This document shows, one piece after another, positions 1-5,740 of a stretch of 11,743 bases of DNA. A model generated the notes under the pieces. That model worked only from the letters and a program-made list of their open reading frames with translations. It did no database searches and was not told the DNA's origin. Positions within the stretch are counted from its first letter, which is position 1. Each line of letters opens with the position of its first letter. Position numbers and translations under genes: made by a program. This stretch comes from JBFFXF01 sp041569895 (GTDB lineage Bacteria; Planctomycetota; UBA8108; JACQVS01): contig JBFFXF010000243.1 of assembly GCA_041569895.1 (NCBI GenBank), forward strand, positions 1 through 11,743, given 5' to 3'.

Positions 1-8
1 CACCCCCA

Positions 9-62
9 CCTCGTCCTCGTCCTCGTCCTCGTCCTCGTACCCGTACCCGTTCCCGTTCCCGA
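9..62. repeat. Hexamer tandem array (CCTCGT, ACCCGT, TCCCGT blocks)
   Basis: Nine consecutive six-base units: five CCTCGT, then two ACCCGT, then TCCCGT and TCCCGA. The variants are grouped in blocks rather than mixed, which suggests stepwise duplication of newly mutated units. The TCCCGT unit appears again in the hairpin at 9583-9621. Confidence 0.85.
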
Positions 63-233
63 AAGCGCCCGTCGTGATTGACAAAACGCGCTGGCCGACG
101 CCAAGACGGTCACGGTCACGGTCCACGGTCCACGGGTCACGGCCACCGTCCAGGCCAGGGTTGGGCCCGTGCTCGTGCTCCGTATCCGTGTTCCGTCTCC
201 GTTGTCGTTACCGTCGCCGTGCGACAGAGAATC

Positions 234-281
234 GACTCCGATTCCGACACCGATTCGGACACCGATTCCGATTCCGATGCC
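234..281. repeat. GANNCC hexamer tandem array
   Basis: Eight six-base units of the form GANNCC (GACTCC, GATTCC, GACACC, GATTCG, GACACC, GATTCC, GATTCC, GATGCC). One unit is imperfect. There is no reading-frame evidence that it is coding. It sits directly before the CAGAGAN heptamer array. Confidence 0.75.
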
Positions 282-295
282 CGAGACGGAGGTCC

Positions 296-370
296 GAGAC
301 CAGAGACCAGAGACCAGAGACCAGAGACCAGAGACCAGAGACCAGAGATCAGAGATCAGAGATCAGAGAT
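296..370. repeat. CAGAGAN heptamer tandem array, left
   Basis: After a partial unit at 296-300, ten exact seven-base steps run from 301: five CAGAGAC, four CAGAGAT and one CAGAGAA. Only the seventh base changes, and it changes in blocks. A related array, CAGAGAG, sits at 11711-11743 in the same orientation. Seven is not a multiple of three, so the array is not a protein repeat under coding selection. Confidence 0.9.
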
Positions 371-408
371 CAGAGAACGGGGGAAGACCCCGGGACCGCC
401 TCGCTTCC

Positions 409-1392
409 TCAGTCGAACTCGCACCGGTAGCGCAACAGCTCGCCGTCCGGTGCGAAGCAGACCGAGCCCCGGAAGCCCTCGCCGGTGAAGCGGGTGCCGC
501 CCGGGAAGCGCTCGAATCGGGTCACCGAGCGGGCCGATTCGAGGATCGCCCTGGATGGGCGGCCTCCGGGGAAGATCGATCCCGCGTCGGTGGCGATGCC
601 GCGGTTCGCGTGGGCGTCGGCGACGTGGCGGCGGAGGATGTCGCCGGCGAGCCGCCGGAAGAGCGCGCCCTCGCCGAAGATCTCGATCGTCCGCACGCGG
701 CCGTCCTCGACCACCGCGAGCCCGACCGTGCGCCTCGAGCCGAGGAAGCGCTCGAGCAGCGGTTTCAGATCGCTCTCGATGCGGTGCGTCTCCTCGAGGC
801 GTCGCGGTCCTTTCGGCGGCCGCCGGGCGAGGAGCACCTCGAGCCCGACCGTGCCGGGCGGGATGAAGGTGTCGTGGACCACGTGGCGCGGCTCCGGGCC
901 GTCACCGACGACGCTCCCCGAAAGGAGCAGCACCGGGCGCTCGCCCCAGTTGGTCGCCTCGCGGACGAAGAATTCGCCGGCGCGCCGCTCCGCGAGGAGC
1001 TCGAGCCAGCCGCGCGCGAGCGCCTCCTGGCCGGTCACCAGCCGTCGCGTTCCCTCTGCCGGGCTCCAGCAGACGATCGGCACGATCGCCGTGCCGGTGT
1101 CCTCGCCGATGGCCATCGGCAGGCCCGAGTGGAAGGTCCCGAGGACCTGGGACAGGCCGTCGGCGAACGCGGCCGGCGTCAGGCGTTCCTCGCGAACGAT
1201 CGCCGCGAGCGACCTCGTCGCTGTGTCGCTCGCCTCGACGGTCTCGGGCGTGCTCGCCTCGGGGCGGTCGACCCACACCGACCTGGTGAGCAGGAACGCG
1301 CAGCCCGGCAACGCGCCGAGCGCAATGGCGGTGGCGGCAATGGCGGTGGCGGCAACCCTGCGCGGCAGGGTCGCCGGCGTCTTCGGTGGCAT
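409..1392 (-). CDS. Putative lipoprotein with ARPP-1-like domain
   Basis: The product is a 327-residue secreted lipoprotein of unknown function. The ATG at 1392 is chosen over an in-frame ATG at 1494 because it puts a signal sequence at the N terminus: two Arg at 11-12, an Ala/Ile-rich stretch at 13-28, and a lipobox ending ALPGC with Cys31 as the lipidated residue. A GAGAGAGA stretch precedes this start. Residues about 100-190 resemble the ARPP-1 family by eye: a QEALARGWLEL segment, a conserved Asn148, RPVLLLSG at 152-159, a Gly-rich turn, and DTFIPPGT at 174-181. ARPP-1 proteins have no established biochemical role and are usually cytoplasmic, so a lipoprotein form is notable. The gene lies 160 bp downstream of the dehydrogenase gene on the same strand and has its own candidate promoter. 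The assignment rests on remembered family patterns and is moderate at best. Confidence 0.7.
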   Translation of the reverse strand: MPPKTPATLPRRVAATAIAATAIALGALPGCAFLLTRSVWVDRPEASTPETVEASDTATRSLAAIVREERLTPAAFADGLSQVLGTFHSGLPMAIGEDTGTAIVPIVCWSPAEGTRRLVTGQEALARGWLELLAERRAGEFFVREATNWGERPVLLLSGSVVGDGPEPRHVVHDTFIPPGTVGLEVLLARRPPKGPRRLEETHRIESDLKPLLERFLGSRRTVGLAVVEDGRVRTIEIFGEGALFRRLAGDILRRHVADAHANRGIATDAGSIFPGGRPSRAILESARSVTRFERFPGGTRFTGEGFRGSVCFAPDGELLRYRCEFD

Positions 1393-1499
1393 CGCGGGTC
1401 TCTCTCGACCGGCGCCCGTGGCCGGCGTGTCTGGCGGCGCTGGCCGCCGATCTCCTCCTCCGGGGCGGGTCTCCTCGGGTTTCCTCTCTCTCATGTTGA

Positions 1500-1528
1500 A
1501 TTATCGGCCGGCGCGCGGGGGCTGTCCG
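1500..1528 (-). promoter_or_regulatory. Candidate sigma70-type promoter for the ARPP-1-like lipoprotein gene
   Basis: On the minus strand, CGGACA (1523-1528) is followed after 17 bases by GATAAT (1500-1505), an unusually good match for such GC-rich DNA. Transcription would begin near 1493, giving a leader of about 100 bases before the ATG at 1392. It would also make the upstream ATG at 1494 untranslatable or leaderless, which agrees with the start chosen from the signal peptide. No operator-like repeat is seen. This is a by-eye match only. Confidence 0.35.
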
Positions 1529-1552
1529 CCACTTTTTCGGCAATTTTCTCGG

Positions 1553-2320
1553 TCAGCGAGGCGGCATGCGCAGGGCGCCGTCGAGGCGGATCACCTCGCC
1601 GTTGAGCATCGGGTTGTCGATGATGTGCTCGACCAGCATCGCGAACTCCGACGGCCGCCCGAGGCGCTGCGGGAAGGGCACGTTCTCGACGAGGGCAGCG
1701 CGGACCTTCTCCGGCATGCCGGCCATCATCGGCGTCTCGAACACGCCCGGCGCCACCGCCACGACGCGGATGCCGTGGCGGGCGAGGTCGCGGGCCAGCG
1801 GCAGGGTCATCGACGCCACGCCGCCCTTCGATGCGGCGTAGGCCGTCTGGCCGATCTGTCCGTCCCACGCGGCCACCGACGCCGTGTTGACGATGATGCC
1901 ACGCTCGCCCTCCGAGTCGGGGTCGTTGCCCGCCATTGAAGCGGCGACCAGCCGTGTGACGTTGAAGGTGCCGATCAGGTTGACGCGGATGACGCGCTCG
2001 AAGCGCTCGAGATCGACCGGCCCCTCCTTGCCGATGACGCGCGCCGCATCGACGATGCCGGCGCAGCTCACGGCGATGTCGAGCGCGCCGAACGCCGAAC
2101 GCGCCTCGCTCACCGCGGACGACACCTCCTCGGCCGACGTCACGTCGGCCCGCACGAAACGACACCGCGCGCCGAGACGCTCCGCGAGCACCGCGCCGCG
2201 CTCCTCGTCGAGATCGGCGATCACCGCCCGGCCGCCGCACGCGATGACCATCTCGGCGCAGGCCGCGCCGAGCCCCGAGGCGCCTCCGGTGATCAGCGCC
2301 ACGCTGTCCTTGACTTCCAT
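1553..2320 (-). CDS. 3-hydroxyacyl-CoA dehydrogenase, HSD10-type short-chain dehydrogenase
   Basis: A 255-residue classical short-chain dehydrogenase/reductase that probably oxidises 3-hydroxyacyl-CoA or 2-methyl-3-hydroxybutyryl-CoA with NAD+ in the cytoplasm (beta-oxidation, isoleucine breakdown). The Rossmann motif TGGASGLG is at 11-18. Asp36 ends the second strand, which favours NAD over NADP. CAG is at 86-88, and the catalytic set is Asn114, Ser148, Tyr161 and Lys165 (YAASKGG). The family-specific stretches NLIGTFNVTRLVA, NTASVAA, VPFPQRLG and the C-terminal LNGEVIRLDGALRM match the HSD10 / type II 3-hydroxyacyl-CoA dehydrogenase group closely, and the length is typical. The ATG at 2320 is preceded by GGGAGGAG. 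An in-frame upstream start at 2347 would read through this ribosome binding site and is rejected. No beta-oxidation partner genes are nearby. The exact substrate is inferred. Confidence 0.9.
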   Translation of the reverse strand: MEVKDSVALITGGASGLGAACAEMVIACGGRAVIADLDEERGAVLAERLGARCRFVRADVTSAEEVSSAVSEARSAFGALDIAVSCAGIVDAARVIGKEGPVDLERFERVIRVNLIGTFNVTRLVAASMAGNDPDSEGERGIIVNTASVAAWDGQIGQTAYAASKGGVASMTLPLARDLARHGIRVVAVAPGVFETPMMAGMPEKVRAALVENVPFPQRLGRPSEFAMLVEHIIDNPMLNGEVIRLDGALRMPPR

Positions 2321-2331
2321 GTCTCCTCCCT

Positions 2332-2347
2332 GTGCCCGGATGGGCAC
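2332..2347 (-). promoter_or_regulatory. Stem-loop just upstream of the dehydrogenase ribosome binding site
   Basis: On the minus strand GTGCCC, loop ATCC, GGGCAC forms a perfect six-pair stem with a four-base loop, ending two bases before the GGGAGGAG ribosome binding site of the dehydrogenase gene. It could stabilise the message or affect initiation. It could equally be chance in GC-rich DNA. No riboswitch fold is recognised. Confidence 0.3.
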
Positions 2348-2384
2348 GCCCTGGTTTCTGCTTCCACCTGTCCGTCTCGATGCT

Positions 2385-2390
2385 GATAAT
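2385..2390 (+). promoter_or_regulatory. Candidate -10 element in the divergent region 2321-2439
   Basis: GATAAT lies in the 119-bp region between two divergent genes, 50 bp before the plus-strand start at 2440. The expected -35 position (TTCCAC at 2362-2367) is a poor match. On the minus strand a TTGACG (2403-2408) could serve the dehydrogenase gene but lacks a good -10 partner. The region should hold promoters for both genes, and this is the best visible candidate. Confidence 0.25.
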
Positions 2391-2439
2391 CGCCGTGACG
2401 GACGTCAACCCTGTCGATTCGGACGATCTCGACGACACC

Positions 2440-4119
2440 ATGCCAGGGAGACGAGACGGACAGCCGCTGACGCGGATCGGCGCCGCCATCGCGGTCGCCG
2501 TGGCCCTCGCCGCGTCCGCCGCATCGACGGCCGGGGAGGACCGCGGCGATCGCGCCGTGGCCACCGGGGCGGGCGCGCTCCCCTGCGACGTCTGCTTCGG
2601 CCAGAAGACGGTGATGTGCGCCACGTGCCTCGGCGTGGGCTCGAAGCAGACGACCTGCTCGACGTGCCAGGGCGCCGGCGGCACGGAGTGCCGATCCAGC
2701 GGCTGCCAGAACGGCCTCAAGGTCTGCCGCACCTGCGGCGGCGCCGGCTACACGTCGAGGACGATCTATCCGGTACGCGGGAAGCCTTACGTCAAGCGGT
2801 CGCGCTGCGGGCGCTGCCTGGGGAAGCGCCGTCTGCCGTGCAGCAAGTGCACGGGCGGCCTGCGCACGTGCGAGGAGTGCAATCGCCGCGGTGTGCTGGC
2901 TCGAGCGTGCGCGACCTGCTCCGGCGCCGGCACGACGACGTGCGCGCGCTGCGAGGGGTCGGGGACGCTGCCGCCACCACCGCTCGACGGCGAGACGGTC
3001 TCGCGCTTCCGCGACATGGTCGAGTCCGCGACCAAGCTCGTCACGGAGATCCGCGACCACGTCGATGCGCTCGCGGAGATCGCCGCACGGCACGTCCACA
3101 TCCGGGGAGAGGCGGAAAAGATCGAGACCGAGCTGTCGGCGCTGGCGGAGCTCGTTCCGAGTGAGCTCCCGTCCGCCGTCGGCGTCAAGGTCAACGAGTG
3201 CATCTCCGCGCTCGAGGCGTACCGCACCCTGGTCGAGCGCCACGACGCGGCGTTCCGGGATCTCGAGAAGGCGGTCGCCGAGTGCCCCGAGCGCGTCGAG
3301 TCGATCGTGGCGTTCCGCAGGCTCCTGGAGTCGCGTCTGGCGCGTCCCCGAGTTGACCCCGCGCTGCCGGTCTACGTCGAGGTCGGACGTCACGCGACGA
3401 CGCTCGAACGCGCGGCGTCCTTCGTCGCGGGGCTGCGCTCGGCGCGGAGACAGGTCGAGAGCTGGGCGACGCAGGTCGAGGGGCGGCCGGACGAGATTCG
3501 CGCCGCTGCGGAGCTCGCGCGCCAGGCGCTGGACACTCGCGAGGCGGAGCTCGCGGAGAAGACCCGTGCACTCGCCGAGCTCGAGCGCGATTTCGAGGCG
3601 ATCCGCGTCAGCGCCTCCGGAGTGGCCGCCGAGCTGGCGTTGCCGGTGCCGGCGAACGTCCGACTCGACCCGTCGTCGAACCCCGGCGACATGCGCGTCG
3701 ACGTGACCATCCCGGATCTCGACGCCGAGCTGCAGTCGAACGCCGAGGAAATCGTGCTCACCGAGCGACACCTGCAGTCGTTGCCGCGTTTCGTCTCGGG
3801 CGTCTTCAACGCGTCTCCCGGCCTCAGCCGTCTGACCGTGGCTCTCGAGGCGCGCGTTCTCGGCGAGACCGGCCACGCGCGACTCGAGCGCGTGCAGTCG
3901 TTCACCTTCACGCGCGAGCGGTGGAGCCGCCTGGTCACCGGCGCCTTCGCGGCCGACTGGGTGGCGCTGCTCTCGCGCTCGAGCCCGTACCCGGCGTTTC
4001 CCCGCGCCGCGGGCTTCAGCGCGAATCGCCTGCTGGCCTGGGCGATTCCGCTCTGCTGTCTCGCCGGCGTCGTGTTGCTCGTCATCATCCGCGTCATGCG
4101 GCTGTGGCTCGTCGGATAA
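2440..4119 (+). CDS. Secreted membrane-anchored protein with DnaJ-type CxxCxG zinc motifs and coiled coil
   Basis: A 559-residue protein of unknown function. The ATG at 2440 is chosen because a signal peptide follows (Arg-rich start, hydrophobic 13-28, likely cleavage near 28-31), although no clear ribosome binding site precedes it. Residues 49-175 carry about ten CxxCxG-like units, starting at Cys49, 60, 73, 84, 96, 123, 134, 144, 157 and 168. Two are imperfect (84-92 and 144-151). In pairs they would bind zinc, as in the central domain of DnaJ, but there is no J domain or other DnaJ part. Residues about 180-400 are Glu/Arg/Ala-rich and predicted helical or coiled-coil. About 400-500 look globular. 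Residues about 531-553 form a hydrophobic anchor with a short basic tail. The protein would sit outside the cytoplasmic membrane with its zinc-ribbon head exposed. The methyltransferase gene begins 2 bp after its stop, implying co-translation. Confidence 0.85.
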   Translation: MPGRRDGQPLTRIGAAIAVAVALAASAASTAGEDRGDRAVATGAGALPCDVCFGQKTVMCATCLGVGSKQTTCSTCQGAGGTECRSSGCQNGLKVCRTCGGAGYTSRTIYPVRGKPYVKRSRCGRCLGKRRLPCSKCTGGLRTCEECNRRGVLARACATCSGAGTTTCARCEGSGTLPPPPLDGETVSRFRDMVESATKLVTEIRDHVDALAEIAARHVHIRGEAEKIETELSALAELVPSELPSAVGVKVNECISALEAYRTLVERHDAAFRDLEKAVAECPERVESIVAFRRLLESRLARPRVDPALPVYVEVGRHATTLERAASFVAGLRSARRQVESWATQVEGRPDEIRAAAELARQALDTREAELAEKTRALAELERDFEAIRVSASGVAAELALPVPANVRLDPSSNPGDMRVDVTIPDLDAELQSNAEEIVLTERHLQSLPRFVSGVFNASPGLSRLTVALEARVLGETGHARLERVQSFTFTRERWSRLVTGAFAADWVALLSRSSPYPAFPRAAGFSANRLLAWAIPLCCLAGVVLLVIIRVMRLWLVG

Positions 4120-4121
4120 GC

Positions 4122-4799
4122 GTGCCCTGGATCCCGCGCCAGCCCGAGCCCGAGCACATGGACGACGCCGCCGAGGTCGCGGCGTACGACGAGGCCGATT
4201 TCTCCGAGGTGAATCGCGGCCTCGCGGAGCGCATCGTGGATCTCGCGGGCGAGTCGGGAACGGCGATCGATCTCGGCACCGGACCGGCGTGCATCCCGCT
4301 CGAGCTCTGCGCCATCGCGCCCGGCTGGCGCGTCGTCGCCGTCGATGCGTCGCGCGGCATGCTCGCACGCGCCCGGCGTCACCTGCGTCGCGCCGGACTG
4401 GCGGACCGGGTGGAGCTCGTCCGCGGCGACGTCGCCGACCTCGACCCGCGCTGGCGACGCCGGTTCGATCTCGTCCTCTCGAACAGTCTCCTCCACCACC
4501 TCGCCGATCCGATCGGCTTCTGGCGCACGGCGTCGCATCTGCTGCGTCGGGGTGGCTCTCTCGCGGTGCAGGACCTCCGCCGCCCCGGCAGCGAGGCCGC
4601 CACGAGACGACTCGTGAAGCGTCACGCCGCCCGCGACTCGCGCCTCCTGCGCGAACTCTTCCATCGCTCGCTGCTCGCCGCCTACACGCCCGACGAGGTC
4701 GAGGAGCAGCTCCGTCTCGCCGGCGTGCGCGGACCTCGTGTCGAGCGCGTCAGTGATCGGCACCTGCTGGTCTCGGGACCGGTGACCGCGCGAACCTGA
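4122..4799 (+). CDS. Class I SAM-dependent methyltransferase
   Basis: A 225-residue soluble methyltransferase of unknown substrate. The GTG at 4122, two bases after the upstream stop, is chosen because the segment it adds (RQPEPEHMDD followed by YDEADFSEVN, residues 6-31) resembles a conserved N-terminal signature of a methyltransferase subgroup. The ATG at 4158 would cut it off. Motif I is AIDLGTGPACIP (48-59). Asp75 ends strand beta2 and should bind the ribose of SAM. GDVADLD is at 102-108, and the beta4 motif is LVLSNSLLHHL (117-127). The rest matches a small Rossmann-type methyltransferase without an extra domain. The tight spacing to the CxxCxG gene suggests translational coupling and a shared function, though one product is cytoplasmic and the other exported. 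A small-molecule or protein substrate is equally possible. Confidence 0.85.
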   Translation: MPWIPRQPEPEHMDDAAEVAAYDEADFSEVNRGLAERIVDLAGESGTAIDLGTGPACIPLELCAIAPGWRVVAVDASRGMLARARRHLRRAGLADRVELVRGDVADLDPRWRRRFDLVLSNSLLHHLADPIGFWRTASHLLRRGGSLAVQDLRRPGSEAATRRLVKRHAARDSRLLRELFHRSLLAAYTPDEVEEQLRLAGVRGPRVERVSDRHLLVSGPVTART

Positions 4800-4817
4800 C
4801 TCAGATCACGAGTGCGG

Positions 4818-4829
4818 CGGAGCGCTCCG
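4818..4829. other. Perfect 12-bp palindrome after the methyltransferase gene
   Basis: CGGAGCGCTCCG reads the same on both strands and lies 18 bp after the methyltransferase stop. It could be a protein-binding site or the core of a weak terminator. It has no T tract after it and no spare loop, so a terminator is unlikely. Palindromes of this size do occur by chance in DNA this rich in GC. Confidence 0.2.
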
Positions 4830-4888
4830 GAGGGTGCCGGCGAGAGCCTCGCACGCGGAATCTGCATGGCGCGGTGGCGCTTTTCGTG

Positions 4889-4894
4889 TATCCT
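4889..4894 (+). promoter_or_regulatory. Candidate -10 element before the hypothetical gene at 4939
   Basis: TATCCT preceded by TTTTCGTG lies about 45 bp before the start at 4939, in a locally less GC-rich patch of the 139-bp gap after the methyltransferase gene. No good -35 hexamer is seen at the expected distance. Its presence would mean the hypothetical gene can be expressed independently of the upstream pair. Weak evidence. Confidence 0.25.
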
Positions 4895-4938
4895 CCACAC
4901 GCTTCACGCGAGCGCTTTCTCTCCCGGGCAAGAAAACG

Positions 4939-5703
4939 ATGAACGACGACGAGACCGCGACCGGTACGGGCGAGGAGCGGCGAGCCGCCGGGACGCCTTT
5001 CTTCTATAACGAGCTGCTGCTCGAGGGCGGCCATGGCGTGCCGCTGCCGATCGTCGTCAATTCGAAGCGGGGCTTTCAGGCGGTCGTCCGCGACCTGCTC
5101 GTGCGCGCCCGGGTCGAGGAGGTGTCGATCGAGCCGACCGCCACGACGCTCGGCGCCATGCTCTTCGGCTGCCAGGAGTTCATCGCCGGCTCGCAGGACC
5201 TGCTCGACGCCGGCTCGCCGGCCGACGTCCGCGCCGCGTCGAGCCGCATGCTGCGAGCGTGCCGCGAGTTCAGCGGCAGCCTCGAGAGCGCCTACGCGAT
5301 CCTGCAGGCGACCGAGGGCGCTTCCGAGAGCGGCGTGGCCTTCGCCGCGCTTCCCTGCGCGCGGCTGAAGAACCTCGGCGCGGCCATCGAGGCCTTCTTC
5401 GAGAACACCGAGTTGACGGTGACCATGGATCTCGGCCGCCTGGCGATCCTCGAGGTCCGCCTCGACGATCTCTTCGACGAGTGCTCCCGTCAGCTCGAGC
5501 GCTTCTACTCCTGCGCGCTCAACCGCAGCCGCCCGGAGCTCTTCCTCGAGTTCGCCCGGTGCTTCTACCGCGATCTCTTCCGGCGCATCTTGCCGGACCA
5601 CATCTTCGACCCGGTCAAAAACCAGCCCGCCGGCGGCACCGAGCGCTCGGGGCTGCTCGACCTGCTGCCGGAGCTCGCCGATTCGGTGCGCGAGCCGCAG
5701 TGA
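4939..5703 (+). CDS. Hypothetical soluble helical protein
   Basis: A 254-residue protein not recognised. The ATG at 4939 (MNDDET) is chosen because the upstream part of the open frame is Arg/Ala/Ser-rich, of low quality and follows a candidate promoter. Only a weak purine stretch (AAGAAAA) precedes it. No signal peptide, membrane segment or catalytic motif is visible. A short acidic N terminus of about 20 residues leads into a segment beginning FFYNELLLEGGHGVPLPIVV. From about 45 onward the composition (Leu, Ala, Glu, Arg) suggests an all-helical protein. Several scattered Cys occur without a metal-binding pattern. Third-position GC is as high as in its neighbours, and the frame ends cleanly, so it is likely a real gene. 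The decarboxylase gene follows after 37 bp on the same strand, possibly in the same transcript. It may be a regulatory or scaffold protein, but that is a guess. Confidence 0.75.
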   Translation: MNDDETATGTGEERRAAGTPFFYNELLLEGGHGVPLPIVVNSKRGFQAVVRDLLVRARVEEVSIEPTATTLGAMLFGCQEFIAGSQDLLDAGSPADVRAASSRMLRACREFSGSLESAYAILQATEGASESGVAFAALPCARLKNLGAAIEAFFENTELTVTMDLGRLAILEVRLDDLFDECSRQLERFYSCALNRSRPELFLEFARCFYRDLFRRILPDHIFDPVKNQPAGGTERSGLLDLLPELADSVREPQ

Positions 5704-5740
5704 GCCGCGGCGCACGGGACACGCGCGACACGTGAACGCC

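Larger units (their letters stand above)
1..408. repeat. Gene-free repeat-rich intergenic region
   Basis: No convincing gene lies here. The stretch is a chain of short tandem arrays: hexamers at 9-62, imperfect ACGGTC-type units at about 106-150, degenerate CCGTNN units at about 177-222, GANNCC hexamers at 234-281 and heptamers at 296-370. Open frames cross it only because the arrays happen to lack stop codons. A seven-base unit reads the same in all three frames and gives Arg/Asp/Gln/Glu-rich peptides of no obvious meaning. It lies just 3' of the minus-strand gene ending at 409. No clear terminator hairpin is visible at that end. Confidence 0.75.

Noticed and set aside
296..370. CRISPR array
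   Set aside because: Units are contiguous heptamers with no spacers and no 25-40 bp repeats, and no cas gene is nearby.
74..1605. Long plus-strand open frames over the left repeats and the lipoprotein gene (74-430, 78-488, 169-1605, 485-1939)
   Set aside because: They are stop-free only because of the tandem arrays and because they run antisense to well-supported minus-strand genes. Their translations are Arg-rich with heptad artefacts such as RPETRDQ.
2440..3000. DnaJ chaperone
   Set aside because: The CxxCxG motifs are present, but there is no J domain with HPD, no Gly/Phe linker and no C-terminal substrate domain. A signal peptide and membrane anchor are present instead.
2293..4368. 691-residue minus-strand open frame opposite the CxxCxG gene, and similar long antisense frames at 3390-4763, 4801-6090, 5615-7114 and 7217-8806
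   Set aside because: All are antisense shadows in GC-rich DNA. Their translations are Arg/Ala/Glu-rich without domains, whereas the opposite strand carries recognisable motifs.
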